Assembly: GCF_001942465.1 (NCBI RefSeq)
Contig: NZ_MKJY01000421.1
Location: 1-48,369, forward strand
Reading direction: 5' to 3'
Source: Actinomadura sp. CNU-125
GTDB taxonomy: Bacteria > Actinomycetota > Actinomycetes > Streptosporangiales > Streptosporangiaceae
Length of the DNA: 48,369 nucleotides
Position numbers and translations under genes: made by a program. The notes under the pieces are model-generated. The model was not told the origin of the DNA, made no database searches, and saw only the letters and a list, made by a program, of their open reading frames with translations. Numbering within the stretch: the first letter of the stretch is position 1; the number at the start of each line of letters is the position of its first letter. Below are positions 1-9,239 of this stretch, piece after piece.

Positions 1-1026
1 CGCGCGGCGCGGCGGCGGTCGTCGGCGCGAGGTCGGCGAACGTCTCGTCGGCGACGACGGCGCGGCGGGGGCGGCCCGCGCGGCGGCGGTGACCGCGGCG
101 CGGTCGGCGTCCGGCATCAGCAGGCCCGTCGGGTTGTGGAAGTCGGGAATGGTGTGCACCATCCGGACGGCGGCCTGCCGCATCGTGGCCGCGGCCAGCT
201 CGGCGTCCCAGCCCCCGTTCATCCCGACCGGGACCAGCCGGGCGCCCTGCGCGCGCAGCGCCGTCAGCGCGTGCGGGTAGGTGGGACGCTCGACCATCAC
301 CGGGTCCCCGGCGTGCACGAGCAGCCGGACTAGCAGCGTGAACGCCTGCTGCGCGCCGCTGGTGACGACGATCTCGTCCGGCCGGGTGGGGACGCCCCGG
401 GCGGTGTACCGGGCGGCGATCGTCTCGCGCAGGCACGCCAGCCCGGCCGGTTGGTAGCCGGGGCCGCCGCTGTAGCGGGGCAGTTCGGCGACGGCCGCCG
501 CCACGGCGCGTCGAAGACGCCGGGCGCGCCGGGGCGCCGCGCAGCCGAGGTCGATGAAGCCCGCGCCGTCCGGGCCTGACTCCGGCACCATCGTGAGGCC
601 GGTCCCCGCCATGCCGAAACCGGGCTCGCCGGACGCGGCGCCGCCGGGCAGCGTGTCGCTGAAGCCCAGGCCGGCGGGCGTCCGGCCGTCGGCGCCCCCC
701 CGGGGTCGCGGGCCGTGCGCCGCCGCGGACATGCCGTCCCCCGCCATCCGCACCGGCGGCAGCGCCGTCCAGCTCCCCGCGCCCTGCCGGCTCTCGATGT
801 AGCCCTCCTCGCGGAGCCGGTCGTAGGCGGCCGTCACCGTGGTGCGGCTGACGCCGAGGGCGGCGGCGAGGTCGCGTTCGGCGGGCAGCCGCGTGCGCAG
901 CGCCAGCCGCCCGTCCAGCACGAGCCCGCGCACGCCCCGGGCCAGCGCCGCGTAGACCGGACGCTCGCGCGGCACGTCGCCCAGCAGCCGGGCCAGCTGG
1001 TGTCCGCTCACGTATCGGGTGCTCAT
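1..1026 (-). CDS. MocR/PdxR-type regulator: GntR HTH fused to aminotransferase-like domain (partial)
   Basis: From the ATG at 1026 the product has an N-terminal winged helix typical of GntR regulators (LGVSRTTVTAAYDRLREEGY, about residues 50-70), a linker rich in Gly and Pro, and then a fold-type I aminotransferase-like domain (PRYSGGPGYQPAGLACLRE; TSGAQQAF; IPDFHNPTG). This is the MocR architecture, in which PLP or an amino-acid adduct controls DNA binding. The C-terminal part lies beyond the left edge. Near 60-70 the frame shifts: the expected VVADETFADL continues only in another frame, and the segment near 500-530 also reads better in another frame. The gene is divergent from a YczE-like membrane protein, a pairing known for the YczR subgroup of MocR regulators, so it probably controls that neighbour and itself. 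Family assignment is firm; effector and targets are inferred. Confidence 0.85.
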   Translation of the reverse strand, partial: MSTRYVSGHQLARLLGDVPRERPVYAALARGVRGLVLDGRLALRTRLPAERDLAAALGVSRTTVTAAYDRLREEGYIESRQGAGSWTALPPVRMAGDGMSAAAHGPRPRGGADGRTPAGLGFSDTLPGGAASGEPGFGMAGTGLTMVPESGPDGAGFIDLGCAAPRRARRLRRAVAAAVAELPRYSGGPGYQPAGLACLRETIAARYTARGVPTRPDEIVVTSGAQQAFTLLVRLLVHAGDPVMVERPTYPHALTALRAQGARLVPVGMNGGWDAELAAATMRQAAVRMVHTIPDFHNPTGLLMPDADRAAVTAAARAAPAAPSSPTRRSPTSRRRPPPRRA

Positions 1027-1065
1027 GCAAACCACTTTCGCACATTGGCCCTGTAGTTGCCAGAC

Positions 1066-1087
1066 CAATTTGGACAAGAGTGGACAA
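1066..1087. promoter_or_regulatory. Direct-repeat candidate operator in the mocR/yczE divergent region
   Basis: The 92-nt gap between the divergent starts holds two copies of TGGACAA, at 1071-1077 and 1081-1087, exactly 10 bp apart, with ACCAATT just before the first. Same-face direct repeats fit a MocR-type regulator binding site. The function is inferred from position and layout. Confidence 0.45.
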
Positions 1088-1118
1088 CTCGAACGCCTGA
1101 GGAAGGAACGAACGACCA

Positions 1119-1866
1119 ATGGCCCTGATGGCACGCCGATTGGTGCAGCTCTACATCGGACTGGCCCTGTACGGCCTCGGATTGGCCCTGCAGCTGTCCT
1201 CGCCTGGGGAACGACCCGTGGGACGTCCTCCACGAGGGCCTCGCGCTGCGGTTCGGCCTGACGATCGGCGTCTGGATCCTGATCGCGGGCGGGCTGGTGC
1301 TGCTCGCGTGGATCCCGCTGCGGCTGCGTCCCGGCATCGGCACGATCAGCAACGTGCTCCTCGTCGGCGCGTTCACGGACCTGTTCCTGTGGCTGCTGCC
1401 CGAACCGGACGCGCTCGCCGCCCGCACCGCGTACCTCGTCGCGGCCGTGCTGGTGGGCGGCTTCGCCACCGGCTGCTACATCGGCGCGGGGCTCGGTCCG
1501 GGCCCGCGCGACGGGCTGATGACCGGCATCGCCGCGCGCGGCCACTCGATCCGCGCCGTCCGGACCGGGCTGGAGCTGACCGTGCTGGCCGCCGGCTGGC
1601 TGCTCGGCGGGACGGTCGGCGCCGGCACCGTCCTGTACGCGCTGGCGATCGGCCCGCTCACGCACGTGTTCCTGCCGATGCTGACGATCGAGGCCCCCGC
1701 GGCCGAGCCGGACGCCGCCGGAACGACGCGGCCGCCCGGGGTTCCCGCCGAGCCGGACGTCCCGCCCGCCGGGGCGGCCGTGCCCGCGGGAGCTCAGTGC
1801 TCGGCGGCCAGCGTCGCCAGCACCGCCGCGAACTCCTCCGGCAGGACGAGCACGCCGTTCTCGTAA
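1119..1866 (+). CDS. YczE/YitT-like integral membrane protein (frameshifted)
   Basis: The ATG at 1119 follows a purine-rich site (GAGGAAGGAAC, about 1099-1109). The protein starts MALMARRLVQLYIGLALYGLG, then shifts frame near 1207. The downstream frame continues as NDPWDVLHEGLALRFGLTIG and further hydrophobic segments (about five membrane spans in all), with GCYIGAGLGPGPRDGLMTG, a motif of the YczE (DUF6198) family. Removing one C in TCGCCTGGGG restores the frame. The open frame runs to 1866 and overlaps the convergent gene by about 70 nt; the last 50 residues, after MLTIEAP, are not family-like and may be another reading error. Paired with a divergent MocR regulator, it may be a transporter under that regulator's control. 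The substrate is unknown. Confidence 0.75.
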
Positions 1867-2696
1867 CGCGTGTGCAGGTAGGTCAGCTCGCCCGCACGCC
1901 ACCAGTACAGCTGCGGGCTGAGCGACCCCGGCCCCTCCTGGTAGGCCCGGTACGCCTGCGCCCGCAGCTCCTCGGCCGCGGCGACGGCGGCGCGGTAGCG
2001 GGCCCGCGGGGAACCCTCGGTCATGCGCAGCGGGTGCGCGACGATGAGGCTGCGGTTCGGGGCGATGACGAGCGCCCCGTAGGGGCCGATCGGCAGGTAC
2101 TCCTCCAGCCACGCCAGGTGCGTGACGGCGTAGAACGTCCAACCGCGCAGCACCGACACCCGCACGCCGCGCAGGTCCTGCTCGACCACCTGCAGCGGGC
2201 CGTCCGCCCGCACGTTGGCGCGTCCGATCATGAACAGCGCGTCCCCGGAGACGGGCCAGTGCCGCATCTCCCCGGTGGTGACCGTCCGCATCGTGGTCGG
2301 GGTGTCGACCACCACGGCCTCGATCAGGCCGGGCCCGAACGGGCGGGCGGCGAGGGTGCCGTTGTCGCTCTCGGCCGGATAGATGCGGGTCCGCAGCAGG
2401 TGCTGGGCGAGGTCGAAGTCGCTGAGGTCGAGCGGCTCCTCGGTCGCGGTGACGACCGTGGTCACGTGATCGGAGACCAGCGCGGGCCAGTCGTCGCGCG
2501 GAACCCGCCGGGCGACCTGCCGCACGTCCCGCATGTTGACGTGCAGCCGCTGCGCGCCCTCCAGCAGCATGATGTCGCCGGGCGCCGGACGGCACGCGTA
2601 GCCGAGGCTCTCGGCCACCAGCACCAGCAGCGACTCCAGGGTGCGGTCGTCCGGTGTCTCGCCGTGCGCGTCGCCGTAGGTGTACCGGCCGCTCAT
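1794..2696 (-). CDS. DUF1444-like hypothetical protein
   Basis: This is a soluble protein of 300 residues with no signal peptide or membrane segment. It starts at an ATG that overlaps the stop of the LD-carboxypeptidase gene in an ATGA, so the two are probably translationally coupled. The central region (LDLSDFDLAQHLLRTRIYP, then VVVDTPTTMRTVT and ALFMIGRANV) resembles the DUF1444/UPF0354 family, whose role is not known. That link is from recalled pattern only. The C-terminal half has a Trp/Tyr-rich stretch (SPQLYWWRAGELTYLHTRYE). The gene is convergent with the YczE-like gene and overlaps its 3' end. No catalytic residues can be named. Confidence 0.65.
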   Translation of the reverse strand: MSGRYTYGDAHGETPDDRTLESLLVLVAESLGYACRPAPGDIMLLEGAQRLHVNMRDVRQVARRVPRDDWPALVSDHVTTVVTATEEPLDLSDFDLAQHLLRTRIYPAESDNGTLAARPFGPGLIEAVVVDTPTTMRTVTTGEMRHWPVSGDALFMIGRANVRADGPLQVVEQDLRGVRVSVLRGWTFYAVTHLAWLEEYLPIGPYGALVIAPNRSLIVAHPLRMTEGSPRARYRAAVAAAEELRAQAYRAYQEGPGSLSPQLYWWRAGELTYLHTRYENGVLVLPEEFAAVLATLAAEH

Positions 2697-3710
2697 CGGG
2701 CACCTCCCGCCGCGGGCGCCGTCAGGGTGAGCCCGTCCGCGTCCAGGACGGCCGGGGCGCCGAGTTCGAGCGTGCCTTGGCGCGCTCCATGCCCGGCCGG
2801 GACGCCCGCCAGGACGGGCACGCCCAGCCCGCCGAGCCGCGCGGTGAACACGTCGTCGAGCTCGCCCGGGTCGCCGCACCGCTCCCAGGAGCCGAGGGCG
2901 ATCCCGGCGACGCCGTCGAACCAGCCCGCCTGGAGGAGCTGCACCAGCATCCGGTCGATCCGGTAGGGGGCCTCGGTGACGTCTTCGAGGAACGCGATGC
3001 GGCCCGTGGCGGGCGGCGGCGCGTACGGGGTGCCGAGGAGGGTCGTGAGCAGGGAGAGGGTGCCGCCGGTGAGGGCGCCCTCCGCGCGTCCCGGGCGCAG
3101 CGCTCGGCGTGCCGGGGAGCGGTGCGGCGCCGCCGAACAGCGCGCTCCGCAGGACGTCGATCGTCCAAGGCCCGGTCGCGTCGGGGGCGGCGCCGGGGGC
3201 GGCGTCCGGGGCGGCGTCCGAGGTGATGAGCGCCCCGGCGGCCATCGGGCCGAAGGACGTGGTGACGCCCAGGCGCGTTCCGAACGCGACGTGCAGGGCG
3301 GTGACGTCGCTCGATCCGTGCAGGATCTTCGGGCCGCGGCCGCCCGCGGCGTCGGCCTCGGTGGCGGCGGCGAGCACGGCCCAGTCGAGCCGGTCCAGGA
3401 CGCGGGCGGCGCCGTAGCCGCCGCGGGCGCAGATCACCGCCCGCACGCCGGGATCGCACCAGGCGTCCGCGAGATCGGCGGCCCGGTCGGCGTCGCCGCC
3501 CGCGAGCCCGTGCCGGGAGTCGTCCGCGGGCGCGGAGCCGTCGAGGTTGACACGGTCGAGGACGTGCTTGCCGAGCTCCACGTCAAGGCCGAGACGGCGC
3601 AGCGTCCCGCACCCGGCCTCCAGCCGCGCGGCTTCGACCGGACCGCTCGGAGCGACCACGACGACCCGGTCACCGGGCCGCAAACGCCTGTAAGTGCGGA
3701 CATTCCGCAT
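2693..3710 (-). CDS. LD-carboxypeptidase, peptidase S66 family (frameshifted)
   Basis: S66 enzymes (LdcA/MccF) cleave an amide next to a D-amino acid, either in recycled murein peptides or in microcin C-like toxins. The start MRNVRTYRRLRPGDRVVVVA and PSGPV are typical. The nucleophile elbow is GSSDVTALH, the catalytic Glu lies in ALGSWERCGD and the His in AGVPAGHG, so the Ser-Glu-His set is present. The frame shifts near 3112: the N-terminal part ends in low-complexity Ala/Pro/Asp repeats (about 3180-3225) and the C-terminal part resumes as LRPGRAEGALTGGTLSLLTT. Its stop overlaps the next gene in an ATGA. An ATG at 3792 with a better Shine-Dalgarno (AGGAGG, 10 nt away) lies upstream in another frame, so the true N-terminus could be longer. 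LdcA versus MccF-like self-immunity cannot be decided here. Confidence 0.85.
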
Positions 3711-4028
3711 TCCCGCCCGCCGTGCGGACGGTTCGCCGGAGGGGCGCGTCGGACGGCTCCTGTGCCGCCTCCGCGCGGGCGCCCCCGCTCATCAACCCGA
3801 TTCCTCCTCAGCACCCGACGGTTAGAGCTTGTCAGGATCCGGACGCAGACGGAAGGGGCCTCCGGTCACGACCCGCCAACGGATCCGCGGCCGTGGCCCC
3901 ACGGGACGCCGCCGGGATCACCGGGGGCGCGCGCGAACGCGGCGACCACCCGGTCACTGTAGCGGGCGGCCCGGCGGTCGCCGGGCGCCGGTCGGCGGGC
4001 GTCCGTCCGGGCGTCCGGTACCCGCGGG
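3711..4028. other. 318-nt intergenic stretch, probable promoter region
   Basis: It lies between the starts of the LD-carboxypeptidase and the stop of the sirtuin, both on the minus strand. No convincing gene is seen. The minus strand carries CTGACAAGCTCTAA-like sequence near 3825-3838 and a strong Shine-Dalgarno (GAGGAGGAA) before an ATG at 3792, consistent with a promoter and leader for the downstream pair. Confidence 0.4.
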
Positions 4029-4796
4029 TCACCGGACGGTGCCGAGGACCAGTCCGACCAACTCCGGCAGCGCCTCCCCGATCGGCAGCCGCAGGACCGC
4101 GTCGGCCAGCCCATCGTACGGCGTCTCCGACGCGTTGATGATCACCAGCCGGGCGCCGTGCTCCACCGCCTCCGGGCACAGGCTCGCGGCGGGCTGCACG
4201 GTCAGCGACGTCCCCACGGCCAGGAACAGGTCGCACTCGCGCGCCGCGGTGATCGCCGCGTCCAGGACGTCCTGTTCGAGGGCCTGCCCGAACGAGATCG
4301 TCGCCGACTTCTGGACGCCGCCGCAGTCGGCGCACGGCGGGTCGTCCTCGCCCGCGTCGACCCGTGTGAGAACCTCGGGCATGGGGGTGCGCAGCCCGCA
4401 GGCCAGGCAGACCGCGTCCCGCATGGTCCCGTGGATCTCGATGACGGCGTCGGCGCCCGATCCGGCCCGCCGGTGCAGCCCGTCGATGTTCTGCGTGATC
4501 AGCGCGCGCAGCCGTCCGGCCCGTTCCAGCTCGACGAGGGCCGCGTGGGCCGCGTTCGGCTCGGCGTCCCACGCGGGATGGTCGCGGCGGGACCGCCAGG
4601 CGCGGCGCCGCACGTCCGGATCCGCGAGGTAGGACCCGATCGTCGACATCGCCTCGGCCGTCGGGTCCTTGGTCCAGACGCCCTCCGGCCCGCGGAAGTC
4701 GGGAATCCCGCTGTCGGTGGAGATCCCGGCGCCGGTCAGGACCGTGATCGCCCCGGCCTCCGCCAGGAAACCGGCGAGCGTCTCAGAGTCGTCCAT
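4029..4796 (-). CDS. NAD-dependent protein deacylase, Sir2 family
   Basis: Sirtuins remove acetyl or other acyl groups from lysines using NAD+, giving nicotinamide and O-acyl-ADP-ribose. This 255-residue protein has the full set of motifs: GAGIS (22-26) and the IPDFRG loop for NAD binding, TQNID (101-105), the catalytic His in IHG (His122), and a structural zinc site formed by Cys130/Cys133 and Cys155/Cys158. Length fits a stand-alone bacterial CobB. It lacks the Tyr-Arg pair typical of desuccinylases; the place is taken by an AWRSRRDHP segment. The frame is intact. The gene stands alone, divergent from the sulfotransferase-like gene, with 115 nt between starts. Confidence 0.93.
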   Translation of the reverse strand: MDDSETLAGFLAEAGAITVLTGAGISTDSGIPDFRGPEGVWTKDPTAEAMSTIGSYLADPDVRRRAWRSRRDHPAWDAEPNAAHAALVELERAGRLRALITQNIDGLHRRAGSGADAVIEIHGTMRDAVCLACGLRTPMPEVLTRVDAGEDDPPCADCGGVQKSATISFGQALEQDVLDAAITAARECDLFLAVGTSLTVQPAASLCPEAVEHGARLVIINASETPYDGLADAVLRLPIGEALPELVGLVLGTVR

Positions 4797-4911
4797 TCTT
4801 CCAGGCTAGGGGCAGGTCACAGATTACGGTGGTTAACGGATCAATATCGGACGCGCCCTACGGAGCGTCACGGGCCGACCGGTCCGCAAAAGGTGACAAA
4901 CTTGGCTTCGT

Positions 4912-5875
4912 ATGAGGTCGACGCCGCACATCCTGGTGATCAACGGCACCAAGGTCCGCCGCCCCGTGTTCGTCCTGGGCGCCCCGCACTCGGGCACGGA
5001 CCTGCTGGCGCGCGCGATCAGGCGGTCCCCCGGATTCCACCTGACGGCCGCCCGGCCCGAGGTGCTGCGCGTCGTCTACGCCTTCGCGCGGCGGCCCGCG
5101 ATCGCCGGTGAACGCGGCCGCGGCGCGCCCCGCTGCGGGACGCCTACGCGCAGGCGTGGCAGGTGTCGGCGCGGGCGTGCGGCGAGTGCCCCGCGCTGTG
5201 CCGCGACCTCGGCGGGCTCCCGCCCGTCCCCGACGGCGCGCCCGGCGGCGCCGCGCCCCCGGCGGACGCGACGTGCGTGGACCCGCGCGACATCGAACGG
5301 TTCGCCGACGCGTCCCCCGACCTGCTGTACAGCGCCGACGTGCTGCTCGACGCGTTCCCCGACGCGCGGCTCGTCCAGGTGATCCGGGACGGCCGGGACG
5401 CCGTCGCCGACATGCTCGACGACGAACGCACCCTCGCCTGGTTCCAGCCGGGCCTCGCCAACCTCGACACGGTCTTCCCCAACGCGTTCTTCGGCGTCGA
5501 GGACCACACCGAGCGCAGCCGCTGGCCGCGCGCGCGCCCGCCGTCAAGTGCGCGCTGCGCTGGCGCGGCGCGGTGCGGCTCAGCGCGAAGCTGCGCCTGC
5601 AGGTGCCCGGGGAGCAGCTGTTCACCGTCCGGTACGAGGACCTGGTCGCCAAGCCGCGCAAGCTCGCCGCCGAGCTGTCCCGCTACCTGGACGCCGAGGT
5701 CTCCCGGACGGCGCTGGGCGGGCTCGTCCGGACCGCGGCGGGCGGCCGGGACGGCGACGAGCACGGGGTCGGCTCGTGGCGGGACCGGCTGACGTCCCGG
5801 CAGTCGGCGCAGGTCGAGAAGATCGCCGGGATCGAGCTCGGCCGCCTCGGCTACCGGCTGGCCTCCGACTCCTGA
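4912..5875 (+). CDS. Sulfotransferase-family protein (frameshifted)
   Basis: The N-terminus (RRPVFVLGAPHSGTDLLARA) matches the 5'-phosphosulfate loop of PAPS-dependent sulfotransferases. Later, ARLVQVIRDGRDAVADML is the 3'-phosphate-binding region, and FTVRYEDLVAKPRKLAAEL with ALGYRL-like ending completes the fold. The frame breaks at about 5110-5140 and 5540; between the breaks a Cys-rich piece (ACGECPALCRDLGG) is seen. The acceptor (carbohydrate, lipid or natural product) cannot be told. The stop at 5875 overlaps the end of the convergent ABC exporter by 25 nt. No biosynthetic cluster surrounds it, so it is probably a housekeeping or cell-surface enzyme. Confidence 0.8.
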
Positions 5876-7985
5876 CCCGCCTGCTCCGCCCGCTCCGCCG
5901 GACTCCACCCGGCGGTGAGCGGCGGACCGTCCGCCGCGTCGCGATCGATGACGCCGTCCTCGCCGACGCCCGCCTCGCCGACGCCCGCCTCGCCCGCGTG
6001 GTCCCCGGGGGCGCGGTCGTCCTGGCGGGCGAACTGGGTGCGGTACAGCTCGGCGTACAGGCCGCCGCGCAGCAGGAGCTCCTCGTGGCGCCCGCGCTCG
6101 GCGACGCGGCCGCCGTCGATCACCAGGATCTGGTCGGCCTCCCGGACGGTCGACAGCCGGTGCGCGATCACCAGCGAGGTGCGTCCGGCGAGGGCGGTCG
6201 CCAGGGCGCGCTGCACCGCGGCCTCCGACTCGGAGTCCAGGTGCGCGGTCGCCTCGTCCAGCACCACCACCGAGGGGGCCTTGAGCAGCAGCCGCGCGAG
6301 CGCGAGCCGCTGCTTCTCCCCGCCCGACAGGCGGTAGCCGCGGTCGCCGACGACGGTGTCGAGCCCCTCGGGCATGTCCTCGACCAGCGCGCCGATGTGC
6401 GCCGCCTCCAGCGCCGCGCGGATCTCCTCGTCGGCGGCGTCCGGACGGGCGTAGCGCATGTTCTCCCGGATGGAGTCGTGGAACAGGTGGGCGTCCTGGC
6501 TCACCACGCCGATCTCCGCGCGCAGCGACTCCAGCGTGACGTCGCGGACGTCCGCGCCGCCGATCCGCACGGCGCGCCCGACACGTCGTACAGCCGCGAC
6601 ACCAGGTGCGTGATCGTCGACTTGCCCGCGCCGGACGGGCCGACGAGCGCGACGAGCTGCCCGGGCCGCGCGGTGAAGTGCACGTCGTGCAGCACCTCCC
6701 GCCCGGGGGCGGTGTCGGCGCGGGCGATCGACTCCAGCGACGCGAGGGACACCTCGTCCGCGGACGGATAGGCGAAGCGCACGTGGTCGAACTCGATCGC
6801 GGGCGCCCCGTCGGCGTCCCCGTTCCCGTCCCCGTCCCGCTTGGCCAGGTCCACTCGCCCGGCGGGGCCGCCCTCGTCCGCCGCGGTCCCGTCCGCGGCC
6901 CGGCGCGCGGCCGGGAGGGCGCGGGCGCCGTCCCGGTCGCGGATCAGCGGTTCGAGGTCCAGCACCTCGAAGACCCGGTCGAAGCTCACCAGCGCGGTCA
7001 TGACGTCCACGTGGACGTTCGACAGCGCGGTCAGCGGCCCGTACATCCGGGTGAGCAGCGTGGCGAGCGCGACGAGTGTGCCGAGCTGGAGGGCGTCGCC
7101 CACGACGAGGGAGCCGCCGACGCCGTACACCATCGCGGTGGCGAGCGCGGCGACGAGCGTCAGCGCGGTGAAGAACACCCGGCCGTACATGGCGGCGACG
7201 ATGCCGACGTCGCGGACCCGCGCGGCGCGGCCGGAGAAGTTCTCCTCCTCCTCGGCCGGACGCCCGTAGAGCTTCGCGAGCATCGCGCCCGCGACGTTGA
7301 ACCGCTCGGTCATGAGCGAGCTCATCTCGGCGTCCAGCTTCATCTGCTCGCGGCTGACCCGCTGCAGCCGCTTGCCGACCCACTTGGCCGGCAGGACGAA
7401 CACCGGGAGGAGCAGCAGCGCGATCAGCGTGACCTGCCACGACAGGATCAGCATCGTGACGAGCACCAGGACCAGGCTGATCACGTTCGACACGACCGAC
7501 GACAGGGTGGTGGTCAGCGCCCGCTGGGCTCCGATGACGTCGTTGTTCAGCCGGCTGACGAGCGACCCCGTCTGCGCCCGCATGAAGAACGCGACGGGCT
7601 GGCGCTGGACGTGCGCGAACACCTGCGAGCGCAGGTCGTAGATGAGGCCCTCGCCGACGCGCGCGGAGTACCAGCGCTGCGCCAGCCCGAGGACGGCCTC
7701 GACGAGCGCGAGCGCGGCGACGCCGACGGCCAGCCAGATCACCACGCTCTGCTCGCCCGGCACGATCCCCCGGTCGATGATCGCCTTCAGCAGCAGCGGG
7801 TTGGCGACCACGATGAGCGAGGCGAACGTGTTCAGGGTGAGGAACAGCGACAGTTCGCGGACGTACGGGCGGGCGTAGCCGACGATCCGCTTCACGGTGC
7901 CGGGCTTGAGCTTCTGCTGGGTGACCGTGCTGTCCCGGCGGAACGAGGCCATCACCTGCCAGCCGTTGCCCGGCGATCCCGGCAT
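5851..7985 (-). CDS. ABC exporter, fused membrane and ATPase domains (frameshifted)
   Basis: This is a half-transporter of about 710 residues: an ABC type I exporter membrane domain of six spans, then an ATPase with Walker [10 protein letters not shown], signature [16 protein letters not shown], Walker [13 protein letters not shown] and H-loop VIAHRLSTV. The chosen ATG at 7985 has GGAGG 11 nt upstream; ATG 7952 is an alternative. The frame shifts near 6582, just after Walker A. An acidic linker lies between the domains (about 6790-6930). The C-terminal tail contains a 15-bp tandem repeat (5959-5988) encoding GEAGV units. Such exporters act as homo- or heterodimers and move lipids, peptides or drugs outward; no partner gene is adjacent, so a homodimer is likely. 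Confidence 0.9.
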
Positions 7986-8123
7986 GCCCACACGCGCCTC
8001 CGAGGGTCGGCGCGCGCCCGCGGACGGGCGCGCGCACGTCATCAAGTAATCAAGTAAGCATCACAACGCGCCCGGCGCCGGGGCCCGCCTCGGGTTGAGC
8101 TGTGGGCGAAATACCGGCGCGTG

Positions 8124-8930
8124 CTAGCCGTTGCCGCCGAACATCGCGCGGAGGCGTCCGGTCTGCTCGCGGCGCTCGGCGGCGCACTGCTCTTCGAGGG
8201 TGTTCTCCGGCGCCTGCCACAGCAGCCGCTTGGTGGCGACCGCGGCGCCCGGGTTCACCGCGAGCAGGGCCGCGACGAGGTCGGCGACCGCGCCGTCCAG
8301 GCCGTCGGCGGGGACGACGATCTCGGCGAAGCCCAGCCGGGCGGCCTCGTCGGCGGCGACGGTGCGGGCGGTCAGGCACAGCTCCAGCGCGCGGCCGATC
8401 CCGACGATCTCCACGAGCGGCTTGGTGCCGGTCAGGTCCGGGACGAGCCCGAGCGCGGGCTCCTTCATGCAGAACTTGGCGTCGTCGGCGACGACGCGCA
8501 TGTCGCAGGCCAGCGCGAGCTGGAAGCCGCCGCCGATGGCGTGGCCGTGCACGGCGGCGACCGTGACGATGTCGGGGCGCCGCAGCCAGGTGTAGCCCTC
8601 CTGCAGCTCGGCGATGAACCGGTCGGTGGCCGCGGCGTCGGACCCGTCGGAGAAGCCCTCGCCGTCGCCGGAGAACATCGACAGGTCGATCCCGGCCGAG
8701 AAGCAGGGCCCCGCGCCGCGCAGGACGACGACGCGGACGTCCGCGGGCAGGGAGCGGCCGATCGCGGCGAGTCCGCGCCAGGTGGCGAACGTCATGGCGT
8801 TGCGTCGCTCGGGCCGGTTCAGCGTGACGGTGGCGACGGCCCCGTCGATCTCCAGCGCCAGCCCGGCCTCGGCCAGTTCCGCCTCGCCCGGCGCCGCGGC
8901 CGGTGCCGGGCGCGCGTCCATGTCCGTCAT
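8124..8930 (-). CDS. Enoyl-CoA hydratase/isomerase family protein
   Basis: A 268-residue crotonase-fold enzyme, expected to hydrate 2-enoyl-CoA in fatty-acid breakdown. The oxyanion-hole region is HGHAIGGGFQLALACD. Both catalytic glutamates of the hydratase subgroup appear to be kept: Glu157 in MKEPALGLVPD and Glu183 in RALELCLTA. The N-terminus has a short Ala/Pro-rich lead. It lies downstream of the ABC-F and small HTH genes, the order of echA12, Rv1473A and Rv1473 as I recall it in M. tuberculosis. A hairpin (8949-8968) sits just upstream of its start. The acyl chain specificity is unknown. Confidence 0.9.
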   Translation of the reverse strand: MTDMDARPAPAAAPGEAELAEAGLALEIDGAVATVTLNRPERRNAMTFATWRGLAAIGRSLPADVRVVVLRGAGPCFSAGIDLSMFSGDGEGFSDGSDAAATDRFIAELQEGYTWLRRPDIVTVAAVHGHAIGGGFQLALACDMRVVADDAKFCMKEPALGLVPDLTGTKPLVEIVGIGRALELCLTARTVAADEAARLGFAEIVVPADGLDGAVADLVAALLAVNPGAAVATKRLLWQAPENTLEEQCAAERREQTGRLRAMFGGNG

Positions 8931-8948
8931 CTGTCCCCCTCCTGGTGG

Positions 8949-8968
8949 GCGGCCCTGCCGAGGGCCGC
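8949..8968 (-). terminator. Short hairpin upstream of the enoyl-CoA hydratase
   Basis: GCGGCCCT and AGGGCCGC form a perfect 8-bp stem around a GCCG loop. It begins 19 nt upstream of the hydratase start on the minus strand and has no U tract, so it may affect the leader instead of terminating. Confidence 0.35.
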
Positions 8969-9151
8969 GCCCGAATGGCTTCGCGTCGGCGGCGGCGCAC
9001 CGGCACGGTGCCGCGGTGACGCAGTGGGGCCCGCCCCGCCGTCCACGAGGCGGGACCCATGCCGATCCCGCCGCGACCGAACCCTACTCGGTCGGCCGCG
9101 GCGCCGGTTCGGGCGTCTCCGTCCAGGGAGGACGCTCCCGGAACCTCCGGG

Positions 9152-9209
9152 CCTGACCCGTTGCCTCCGCCCGGCGTCGGTCACGCCGGAACGGCCGCAA
9201 CGGGTCAGG
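9152..9209 (-). terminator. Nested inverted repeat after the small HTH gene
   Basis: CCTGACCCGTTGC (9152-9164) and GCAACGGGTCAGG (9197-9209) are perfect 13-bp arms. Inside lies a second hairpin, CCGGCG (9171-9176) with CGCCGG (9184-9189). The structure starts 30 nt past the HTH stop codon. There is no U tract, which is common for actinobacterial terminators. Confidence 0.6.
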
Positions 9210-9239
9210 TGGGGCGCTGCTCCGGGGGTCGGCGTCCGG

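Larger units (their letters stand above)
8931..9239. other. 309-nt intergenic stretch with two hairpins
   Basis: No gene is seen here. It holds a large nested inverted repeat (9152-9209) and a shorter hairpin (8949-8968), both placed so that they could end transcription from the HTH gene or act on the hydratase mRNA leader. Confidence 0.5.

Noticed and set aside
5851..7985. Multidrug resistance role for the ABC exporter
   Set aside because: Sequence shows only the exporter family; nothing in it or its neighbours indicates a drug substrate.
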